Under the pieces are notes generated by a model that saw only the letters and a program-made list of their open reading frames with translations, did not search any database and was not told where the DNA came from. Shown one piece after another: positions 23,201 through 35,200 of a stretch of DNA of 64,000 bases. Within the stretch, counting starts at the first letter, position 1, and each line of letters begins with the position of its first letter. The translations under genes were made by a program, and so were the position numbers. The DNA is from Henricia sp. BOLD:AAB3569 (taxonomy: Eukaryota > Echinodermata > Asteroidea > Spinulosida > Echinasteridae): contig JBBELK010000636.1 of NCBI GenBank assembly GCA_037783545.1, forward strand, positions 124,001 through 188,000. Direction: 5' to 3'.

Positions 23201-26200
23201 TGGTATTCAATGACCAGGGTCGGGTGTTCTCGTCACTACTGTGAGTTTCTTTGGGATACCTTCACGAATACGATGGAATACGATAAACTTTACTGGAAAT
23301 GCAACTTTGAAGGCATGTAGGTACATACACCTAGAAACTCGATCGGAGGTGCCCGTGTGCCTTCTATATATTTTACTCTTACAACGACAAACTCAACGGT
23401 ATTTTCAATACAGCTATGATAGACAAATTACTTGCATCTATAATTTCACATTCCCTATCAAATTTTCCCCAAAAAATTGTCCTTCCTGATCCACATCTTT
23501 CTAAAAGTTGAAAACAGTGGTTTTTCGTCCATGGGACTTTATGAAATTTCGGAGCCTAAACGCTGCCCCCCACCCCAACCCCCCCCCCCCCCCCCTCCCC
23601 CACCCCCCCCCCCCCCTCCCCCCCCCCCCCCCCCCCCTCCCCCACCCCCCCCCCCCAACCCCCACCCCAACCCCCACATCTCTCTAAAAGTTGGACTGAA
23701 ACCGAGGATTCTTCTAAAGTACTTGTTTGCACATAGCTCACAAGAATGAATAAACGAAGACTAAGAAGTACGTGTGCTCTAGTCAAAGGTTGAAGGAAAA
23801 GCCCTACCCATGTATATCTAGGAAAAGCCAACCTACATATACTAACATGGACGGGATTTAAGCTCGGTCCAAAAGGGTGAAATGCCAGCCAATTTGGCTT
23901 CCAACGATTTATTATGAAGTTTGTCTGAAGTCGGGAGGTAAGCATTACCTTAAAAAAAAGGAAATCTAAATAATACTTAACCCTTTTGATGCCCAAGCTA
24001 TTTTTTACTTCTTTCTTCTTCTTCTATGCACTTGGCCATCGGAGAGGCCATATAAATGGTGACCTCCAACCTCCTTGGTCAAGCGCAAGACACCAGCACT
24101 CACAAAGGTAGCATGTAGTGTTGAGAAGGTTTTCTATGGTCAGCTGTCTTCATGTGTTTGAATCCTTCCCCCTCACGACAAGATTTGTTCTCGGCGATTT
24201 CAACACGCTCTCGGGCTCCGAGAGATCCTGTTTTGAAGACATCATCAGCAACTATGGTTTTGGTACAGTAAACGACAATTCCATTTGCAGGGTATCATTC
24301 TATATTGGTCACCGGCTTGCCATCACGGGCTCCTATTTCAAGAGAAAACTCATTCACAGGCTTACCTGGTTATATAACGACAGCCGCACTGCCAAGAATT
24401 TGACCATATACCATTCAACTGCACATTCATAAAGTTCTACCGGATCTACCATGGTGCAGAAGCTCCCGTCAGCACTGATCAACGCTTTATAGTTGCACAA
24501 ATTCGCATTCACCTATTTGCCAAGAGGCCCCCACCAAAACGGCGTCTGGACTGCCATCTCCTTCAGACAGACCCCCTAGTGGCTTCCAACTACTCCATTG
24601 AGGTTCACAATCTTGGCAAACTACTTGATTCTGTTGAGATCTGAGCTTTCCGTGACACGGTACTCCGCGCTGCCAAGACAGCTCTACCTTAAATGACGTC
24701 TCTGGTTCTCCAAAAGCACCCTGATCAGACTGGAAAAGAGTTGCCTACTTGAGCTGCACCCATGCTGAAAGCCGCCATCTGGCGGGGATATACAAGGCCA
24801 AAGCGTAGCAAGATCTTGATGCTTGGTACGACTCCATTGTGTCTGAGGCCAAAACCGGTTTGAAACCAAACAATCTCCAACCAGCTTTCAAAACAGTCAA
24901 ACGCATTCGCGGATACAGCCAGCAGTCGGCTCCTTAATCTCCAAGGAATATGGTTCCCCACGTGGTTCGGTTGATGAGATACTGTCTTGCTGGGAAAAAC
25001 CACTTAAACGAGACCCTGAATTTTTCCCCTGCTACACACAGACCACGGACTGTTTACTGGTTGAAGTCGGGCCATGGAGAAGATAATAATAATAATAATA
25101 GCAATTTTATATAGCGATAAATGCCAGGGCCTCTAGGCGCTTTACATTATAACTGAATCTAAAATCCGTTGAGTTGCCCATACATGCAAGGCTCTTCACA
25201 AGATTTGCTGCAATGTATGGTCCTGTAGTTCCAGCAGACTGGAATAACGGAATAATCATTCCCTTTTATAAAGCCGTTTGCTCACATTCTGCTTGCCAGA
25301 TTTCGTCCTCTGCTCATATCACTTCAGAGACCTCAACAGTCCGGCTCTACTCCCAACCGTTCCACCTCAGACGCAACTCTTGCCCTGTGCACACTTGCCG
25401 AGCTTCACAACGAATATAACCATCCCATTTCAGTTGCATACGTGGACATCAAAGCCGCCTTCGAATCTGTTGATCGTAGCCAGTCGTGGGGTATTCTCTC
25501 TTCGAAGGGAATCCCGGACTCGATTCTCGGTCTTACCAACAGTTCTACAAACATTCAAACAAGAGCCGAGGTTAGACTGGGCAATGATCTATCTCCATCC
25601 TTCCCAACTTTGTCTTACTCTTAAGTCCGTCAAAGGTGTGTGCTTCCACACACACTGACAGCTCCCTTGAAATTGTGGATGGTTAAATGTTCACAGACCC
25701 TTTGTATGCAGATAACACCGTCCTCTTCACTGACGATCCCACCAGATGGGAGCAACCTCTCGAAATTGTCCAATGCGAGGCCAGTTATGTTGGCTTTAAG
25801 CCTTCGTCGAAAACCAAGGTTCAGAACTTTTGTGGAAAAGTCCCTGAGCCAGTTTCTGTGGGGCCAGACGTTGTAAACACAGCCGAGTCCTTCTGATCCT
25901 GGGGAGCATGATCGACTCCTTTTGTTGGTGTGGCTTGTTCCGCCAGAAAAAAAAAATTAAACAGTTCCCGACATTCATAAGTCCATTGCCTGGAATACAA
26001 GTTGCAGTAAGTCGAACCCACACAGTTTCTTGACTAGCCATCCGGCATGGGCCAGGGCGAGGACGAGGACGTTTCAAGTACCAATTTTCGTTGTATGCCG
26101 AAGATTAAGGATGGCTCCGGCACAAGTCCGTATCGGTGTATGACATTCCGTGTGGGTTTGAGTCGTGCACATAATGGGAGTTGAGAGAACAGGAACAGGT

Positions 26201-29200
26201 GGATGGAGACCTAATAAAGCAGGGGCTCGAACCCCGGTGCTGGCGTTGACTTGATCCATAGAGGTAGGAGGTATACCCAGGAGATATATTTACTACATGA
26301 CCTTGTGATGAAGGGGGCATGGTAGCGCAGTAAGATGAGCCGGACAATAGACTTGGTGACACCTCCTAATCAAACACACACCGTTGCCAAGACGCTCGAC
26401 CGCTGGTGCAGGTCGAGCAGTGCTGTTGCTGTCAGGGTTACCTGACCCTTAGACTTTGGCTCAAATGCCTACCCGCAAGGCAGTCGGGGCAATTGGGGTA
26501 ATTTTATACTGATGCACCCTGTCCCGCCGGTGATCCTTTGTCCTTTGCGAGAACCAGTGGGTCCACGAGGAGGTGGACAGTAGGCTGATAATCCTTCCCA
26601 GGCACATGTGACCTTTTTAGAGAGATAAGATCTAGGCTAGTTAGGCTGGGACTTTCAGAGTCCCATCCGACCTAAAAGGGTTAAAGACAGGATACATGAT
26701 TGGAAAACTTTAAAAAACGGAAACAGCAGCATTACATAACTAAAGAATAATGTTGATAAACTGCATTGTGGAAATTTCAGCCACGTAAATGCAGTAATAC
26801 TTCAAAAAAACCTGAAAATGAATGAATGGATGAATGTTAAAACAATTCTCCCATAGAAAAATAATCATGTGGTGTTTGTCACCATTACTATCAACACTTT
26901 TTTTCTTCTTCATGTCAACTTGCGAAGTAACATTTTCGGTAACTGCAAATGATGTATTGGGGCTTTAAACCGAAATGTCAAAGAGGCTGAGAGATGTAAC
27001 ACATTTTCGGTCAGAAACCTGTATCTCTTATGGAAAAGCTAACTGCATCAGCCTCTGTAAGAGCCACTGAGGCAGGGTGCGCTGCTCTGCCAGAAGTGCC
27101 TATCTCAGCTCCTACAATTCTAGCTGTTTAAGAGATGCAGCTTTATGCAGTAGCCAGCTTAATTTATTCCACGCTGGTTCAATCGGCGAGTTTCCACAGA
27201 ACCTAAAATTCCGGGTCGATCCGGGTCGACACGGGAAAAAAAACTTGGGAAAAGGGGTTCTGTGGAAACACACCAGATACGGATTTTTAATGAACCGATT
27301 CTCGTACCCATCTCCAGAGGTAGTTCTTTCCGGGTACATGTAAGTTTGGCATTTACCGGTAAGCTGTGGAAACATGTCGGAACAATAAACCGGTACAATC
27401 AGTGAAAGGTGTATTTAACCACTGCACTGAGCCAACGTTCTGGAAATCCGGTAGCAATCACATGCTTGTGTAGAACCGGTTACAAACAGATATTCCGCTC
27501 TCTGTGGAAACGTGGCGTGTCAGCGTTAGCCTGGTATTTTATTCCGGTTAGAAAATTCCGGGTTTAGTGGATTGTTCTGTGGAAACACGCCAAATGAGGT
27601 AGATAACTCAACACACTGGGCTTTCTAAGATCTTTATTTGCAGGATTCTCCCAGAAACAAAATATTTTTGGACGGTTGGACCTTGAGGTATTCTTGGACC
27701 TTGAGGAAATCACTGAAGTGGAGCAATCTTGAAAGCAATTTCAAAGCGATTGGTTGATCAGTAGTGCTTAATGTTATCCACACATTCACTGTATTAACAA
27801 AAAATGATTTTTCTTTTATAAGAAAAATTGCATTTTTAAGAGTACTAAGCTGTTGGTGATTGTCACTTAAATTTACACATTTGTTCTATCTTTATCAGTG
27901 GGGACTATACTGATGCATCTGTTAGTCCGTACACTAATGGCACGGGGAATGACTCCTGCACGCAATGTGAAAGTGGCCAGGGATGGTGCGAAAACCGCCT
28001 CTGCATCAATGGTTGTGATTGGCGAAAAGAAGTTTGCTCGTGCGAGCTGGATCCGTACTGCAGCGGGACCGGCGTGCTGAATGAAACAACGTGTGTGTGC
28101 CAGTGCAACAATAGTTGGACGGGGAATAACTGTGACAGTAAGTTGAAGGAAACAATTTCACGTAGAGTAAAACAAGTTAATGCATTACAGTCATGATTTA
28201 CAGTCATGTGCAGCTAATTATGCGCAAAAAGACTAATCAAACACCACTGTTCACTACCCCGTCAGACTTCTGCTGACTGCTGGGTGGGAAGAAGCGGTTT
28301 AAGTGCCTTGATTGTGGGCACAGGCTCCATGGACGAATTGGGATGGGATTTGAACCCACAACCTGTCGATTTAATCAAAATATTGGGTGCAGTCCCCTTC
28401 ACCTCTTGGCCATGGTGCACGTATTGGCTGATATTCAATATTCTGATTGGTTACCCTTACCAAAAAGTACCAGTTCAATTTTCCAATTTGAACCAATTGG
28501 ATTCAATTGAAATTGATTTCCAATTGGATTCAATTGGCAATTGGTTCAAATTGGACAGATGGCACCAATTGGAACCAATAGGAATTAATTGGCTCCAATT
28601 GGACATGGCTCCAATAGATTACTAAGGTGTGATGTCAGTTGCCATGGTAATTGGGTCTAAACATTCACTGGTAATCTGAAACGTCCATTGGTATAGCGCA
28701 GGAAAACGGTTCACTGGTTTTAGTGTAGACCCAATAACCATGGCAACACACAAAGGGTGACTTTAGTAGTCTATTGGAACCAATTAATTCCCATTGGTTC
28801 CAATTGGTGGCATCTGTCCAATTGGTTTGTGCCAATTGCCAATTGAATCCTATCTGGTATGGTGCCTAATCACAATTCTTGACATTTGCTCCATATTTCA
28901 ATATATTTTGTGGTGTTATGTTGTGGTTGCTTATGCACCTATCAATTGTTCCCCCCCCCCACCCACCCCCCCCCCCACCCCCCCCCCCCCCCCCCCCCAC
29001 CCCCACCCCAACCCCCACATCTCTCTAAAAGTTGGACTGAAACCGAGGATTCTTTTTTTGTAACAGGTTTGCATGGTAGCGTGTTGAATTCAAGGAGAAA
29101 CACCATACCACATCTGCCATTTTAGTTTTAAAGAATCCCATGAACTTCTGCACAACCTGGTTTTGTTTACAGCACCGACATCTCTCCTAGTTTTGGTCTA

Positions 29201-32200
29201 AACTACACAAATTAAGTTTTCAGCTTGTCAAACGTTTTCCATCTTTTTTTTCAAAAGGTAATATTGCTCACTACTTTCTGTATCAAAAATCTTTTGGCCT
29301 CTGTATCAAATTAAAGTGTGGTCTTCACTTGTTTAGCTCAATATTCTTTGTTTCTTACGCTTAGTTCCCCTGACTTTTTTTCTTCTTTTTCCTGCAGTGT
29401 GCAATCTTACGTGTTCGTCGACAAAACACCTGTCAGATGATTGCAGGTGTTTGTGTAATGATGGCTTTATATCAATTGTGACAACGGGGTGCTGTGAAGG
29501 CAAGTCTAGTTTTGGAGTCAAGTACATTCTAAGAACAAAGTAGTTATATTGCATTTCAGTTGCCAAGTCTGCAGGGGAAAAAAATACAATATAAAAAGCC
29601 TAATTTTGATCATTGCCTACGGTATAGTCTAAATTTGCCAGAATACCTTACAAATGGTTGAGATGTTGCCGAGACAATTGCACTTCCTTTAAGGCCCATG
29701 CAGGTTGTACATATATGTCATTGTCTTCATTGCACTATGACTGACCTATTTATACATAAAACTACTGGAACCTGCACATTTTTCCAGCTGTTTTACCAGT
29801 TGAATTTATGCACATTATCTTGGTGTCACGTCCTCAGTTTATTACACAAATGGGAGGTTTAAAGCACATGAAAATATGCTGACATTTGAAAGCACAACCT
29901 AACGTTAAGTTCCATTACTTAATCGAGCTCCGATACGTACATGTAAGCTGAAACAAGATGGTTAAATTTGATTGACAGCTTGGTTCAAAAGAATTTTTTG
30001 TCTTAATTTGAATGCAGATTTGGATGAATGTCTGACATCAACACATGGATGTGAGCACAACTGCACTAACACAGCAGGTTCATACTATTGCGAATGCTTA
30101 CCCGGATACTACCTAGAAGAGAACGGCCATTCGTGCGAATCTGTAGACACCTTTTTTCGGTTTTTGGAAGACTCTACAGATCGGACCTCAAAAGAGTCCA
30201 CTACGGAATCAACTACTGTTGAATTGGTTTCGAAGGAATCAACTACAGAATCAACTACCATTAAATTGGTTTCAGAGGAGTCAACTACAGAATCAACTAC
30301 TGCTGAATCGGTTTCAGAAGAGTCAACCACAGAATCAACTACTGTTGAATCGGTTTCAGAGGAGTCAACCACAGAATCAACTACTGCTGAATCGGTTTCA
30401 GAAGAGTCAACCACAGAATCAACTACTGCTGAATCGGTTTCAGAGGAGTCGACCACAGAATCAACTACTGCTGAATCGGTTTCAGAGGAGTCGACCACAG
30501 AATCAACTACTGTTGAATTGGTTTCAGAGGAGTCAACTACAGAATCAACTACTGTTGAATCGGTTTCAGAAGAGTCAATAACAGAATCAACTACTGTTGA
30601 ATTGGTTTCAGAGGAGTCAACTACAGAATCGACTACTGTTGAATTGGTATCAGAAAAGTCGACTACCATTGAATCCGTTTCAGAAGAGTCAACTACAGAA
30701 TCAACTACTGCTGAATTGGTTTCAGAAGAGTCCACTACAGAATCAACTACTGATGAATTGGTTTCAGAGGAATCAACTACTGTTGAATTGGTATCAGCGG
30801 GGTCGACAACAGCGGAGTCAGTTTCTTCTGAGTCTACCACAGCGGAGTCTACCACAGCGGAGTCTACCACAGCGGAGTCTACCACAGCGGAGTCTACCAC
30901 AGCGGAGTCTACCACAGCGGAGTCTACCACAGCGGAGTCTACCACAGCGGAGTCTACCACAGCGGAGTCTACCACAGCGGAGTCTACCACAGCGGAGTCC
31001 GTTTCAGCGGAGTCGACCACAGCAGAGTCGACCACAGTGGAGACAGTTTCTGCTGAGTCGACCACAACGGCGTCAGTTTCTGCCGAGTCGACCACAGAGG
31101 AGTCGGTTTCTGGGGCGTCTACCACTGTGGAGTTGACCACTGTGGAGTCAGTTTCTGGCGAGTCGACCACTGCGGAGTCGACTACAGAGGAGTCGGTTTC
31201 TGCGGAGTCGGTTTCTGCGGAGTCGACCACAGCAGAGTCGACCACAGCAGAGTCAGTTTCTGCTGAGTCGACTACAGAGGAGTCGACTACAGAGGAGTCG
31301 ACCACAGAATCAACTACTGTTGAATTGGTTTCAGAGGAGTCAACTACAGAATCAACTACTGTTGAATCGGTTTCAGAAGAGTCAATAACAGAATCAACTA
31401 CTGTTGAATTGGTTTCAGAGGAGTCAACTACAGAATCGACTACTGTTGAATTGGTATCAGAAAAGTCGACTACCATTGAATCCGTTTCAGAAGAGTCAAC
31501 TACAGAATCAACTACTGTTGAATTGGTTTCAGAAGAGTCAACTACAGAATCAACTACTGATGAATTGGTTTCAGAGGAATCAACTACTGTTGAATTGGTA
31601 TCAGCGGGGTCGACAACAGCGGAGTCAGTTTCTTCTGAGTCTACCACAGCGGAGTCTACCACAGCGGAGTCTACCACAGCGGAGTCTACCACAGCGGAGT
31701 CTACCACAGCGGAGTCTACCACAGTGGAGTCCGTTTCAGCGGAGTCGACCACAGCAGAGTCGACCACAGTGGAGACAGTTTCTGCTGAGTCGACCACAAC
31801 GGCGTCAGTTTCTGCCGAGTCGACCACAGAGGAGTCGGTTTCTGAGGCGTCTACCACTGTGGAGTTGACCACTGTGGAGTCAGTTTCTGGCGAGTCGACC
31901 ACTGCGGAGTCGACTACAGAGGAGTCGGTTTCTGCGGAGTCGGTTTCTGCGGAGTCGACCACAGCAGAGTCGACCACAGCAGAGTCGACCACAGCAGAGT
32001 CAGTTTCTGCTGAGTCGACCACAGAGGAGTCGACTACAGAGGAGTTGGTTTCTGCGGAGTCAGTTTCTGCTGAGTCGACTACAGAGGAGTTGGTTTCTGC
32101 GGAGTCGACCACAGAGGAGTCGACTACAGAGGAGTTGGTTTCTGCGGAGTCAGTTTCTGCTGAGTCGACTACAGAGGAGTTGGTTTCTGCGGAGTCGACC

Positions 32201-35200
32201 ACTGTGGAGTCGACTACAGAGGAGTCGACCACAGCAGAGTCGACCACAGCGGAGTCAGTTTCTGCTGAGTCGACCACTGCGGAGTCGACCACTGCGGAGT
32301 CGACCACTGCGGAGTCGACCACTGCGGAGTCGACCACTGCGGAGTCGACCACTGCGGAGTCGACCACTGCGGAGTCGACCACTGCGGAGTCAGTTTCTGC
32401 GGAGTCGACTACAGAGGAGTCGACCACAGCAGAGTCGACTACAGAGGAGTTGGTTTCTGCGGAGTCGACTACAGAGGAGTCGACCACAGCAGAGTCGACT
32501 ACAGAGGAGTCGACCACAGCAGAGTCGACCACTGCGGAGTCAGTTTCTGCTGAGTCGACTACAGAGGAGTCGGTTTCTGCTGAGTCGACTACAGAGGAGT
32601 TGGTTTCTGCGGAGTCGACCACTGTGGAGTCGACTACAGAGGAGTCGACCACAGCAGAGTCGACCACAGCGGAGTTAGTTTCTGCGGAGTCGACCACTGC
32701 GGAGTCGACCACTGCGGAGTCGACCACTGCGGAGTCGACCACTGCGGAGTCGACCACTGCGGAGTCGACCACTGCGGAGTCGACCACTGCGGAGTCGACC
32801 ACTGCGGAGTCGACCACTGCGGAGTCGACCATACCGGAGTCGACCATACCGGAGTCGACCACACCGGAGTCGACCACAGCGGAGTCGACCACAGAGGAGT
32901 CAGTTTCTGCTGAGTCAACGACATTAGAATCAACTGTAGAACTTTCAACCATAGAAACAGTCCATTTTGAAAGCACACACTTTACTGCTGCCCAGCAAAT
33001 TACAACTAAACAATCAACCTCTGAATCCTTAACGCATTCAACTACTACAAGACAATTGCCAATAGATAAATCAACAACGAATAATGAAACATGTTTGTTA
33101 GCATGTAGTGGTAACGCTACACTTGACGTGTTGACATGCTCTTGTGAATGTTCTAGTGGATTCTGCTACAATAACAGCAGTGGTGTTTGTGAAGGTAAAG
33201 TTTCCCCCGCCCCCCCCCCCCCCCAACCCCCCCACTATTCATTTTTGTCGGAAAAATCGTGGTACTGTCGGCAAATTCATGGTACTGTTGGCAAACAAAA
33301 TAAGGAATTAAATAATTAAATTGCACCGCTCATCCAAACCCCTCGGTTATATCGGCAATGCTATTACAGTGCTGGTAATATTAGTTATCCCACGAGCGCT
33401 AGTGTAATACGGCATAATGTAGTGCGTTTGCGTCCTAGTAAGGCCGAGTGGGCCGAAGGCCGAGTGGGATATGGGACGCAGACGCACTACATGATGCCGT
33501 ATTCCACGAGCGCGAGTGGGATAACGAATTTATCTTCAAGCAAACTTGACGCACTAATAACGCGCGCACTCTGCGCGAGATTAAAGTACTACTCCGCGCA
33601 TATGCGTAGGGACGCAGTTGTCTTGGAATACCATGGCGCATTACGCAGAGTGCAATATGAGAATCGGAAGAGTATTATGGGCGTGTTTGTTTCACGACAG
33701 ATCCGAATCCAGATCCCGATCTGTTTTACCGCGCAGAAACAAACGAAACCGCTCTCAACTCGGATCTCAAATCACGTGAATTGCAATTTATTTACCAAAT
33801 TTGTAAAATTTCTGTTCCAAATTTCTCCCACGACATTCGTCGTAAATAAACAAGCATTCTAAAATTGTTTGTATCGTGTGTTGCCTCTGAAAACTGAAAC
33901 GACACGGTTTTACTCACAAAATCTCCACGATGTTTACGTCGCCATTTTGGATCTAGCGCTGAACCATCTCTCGAGAAGGATTCCACAGATCACAGATCTC
34001 GATCAGGATGTGCGCGAAGTGAACGAGTTCACCTTGGGTACGCGCCGATCTGAATCTAGATCCGTCCGAAACAAACACGCCCTATGAAACATTATCACAC
34101 TGTTGGTTGCCATGGATCCACCAATCAAAACCACGGATTCAAGTTTGCTTGAATCCGTGGTTCTGATTGGTGGATCCATGGCAACCAACAGTGTGAAAAT
34201 GTTTCATAATACTCTTCCGATTCTCATATTGCACTCTGCGTCATGGTATTCCAAGATAACTGCGTCCCCAGTGTGGCCCAACCATTGGGCCCAACGCTGC
34301 CGAACTGTATAATAGGCCTTCGGCCTCGTGGGATATGGGACGCAGACGCACTGCATAACGCCGTATTCCACTCGCGCTCGTGGGATAACTAATAATATTA
34401 TGTCGGCACTAGTTAGGTCCAAAACCTCAATTCCGTGACCATTCTCTGGCTAGTAAGGTTTGACGATTAATTTGACTTCTATGGACCTTTTAGAACAAAA
34501 TTAGCCCCCATGTCCCTCGCAAAAAATCCCGGCATTTTTCGCTGGAGGCCAAAATCCAAGATGGCCGCCGGCGCCATTTTAAAAAATTTTGTTTGGAACC
34601 AGAGCGCCTATATTCATGTACAAAGACACTTTTTCGGGTAAGTCGAGCACAAGTTTTCTGATTCTGACATTAGTTTGACATTACGGTGTCATTTTCACCC
34701 AAAAATCCAAGATGGCCGCCGGCGCCTTCTTGAAAAATTTAGTTTTTAACCAGAGCACCTCAAATCGTGTACGACGACATTTTTTTCGGATAAGTCGACC
34801 ACAAGGATTTCGAATCTGACATTACTTTGACATCACGACATCGTTTGTACCCAGAAATCCAAGATTGCGGCCGCCGGCGCCATCTTGAAAAAACAAGTTT
34901 TGAACAAGAGCACCTAAAATCGTGTACAAAGACACTTTTTCGGATAAGTCGACCCCAAGGATTCCGAATCTGACATTAGTTTGACGTTATGACATAATTT
35001 TCGCCCAGAAATCCAAGATGGCCCCCATTCGGTAGAGCGAAAACGTAACTTTTGAACGGGAGCTCATAGGATCATGAATTAACCCCTTTTTTGGCTAATT
35101 CTAAAATGGTCACGGATTGAGGTCCTGATTTGTGAATATGACATGAGAATTGTGCACCTATCAACAGGTGCAGGTACTGTAGATGCGTCAGGAAGGCAGG

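Noticed and set aside
30219..31868. Gln/Arg/Leu-rich open frames in a second + frame of exon 6
   Set aside because: Frame shadows of the STTAE repeat. The true frame has EGF cysteines at both ends and consistent splicing phase.
30109..32976. 955-residue open frame on the minus strand, opposite exon 6
   Set aside because: It is the mirror of the 15-bp coding repeat, which contains no stop codon in this antisense frame. It has only VVDSA repeats, no domain and no splice partners.
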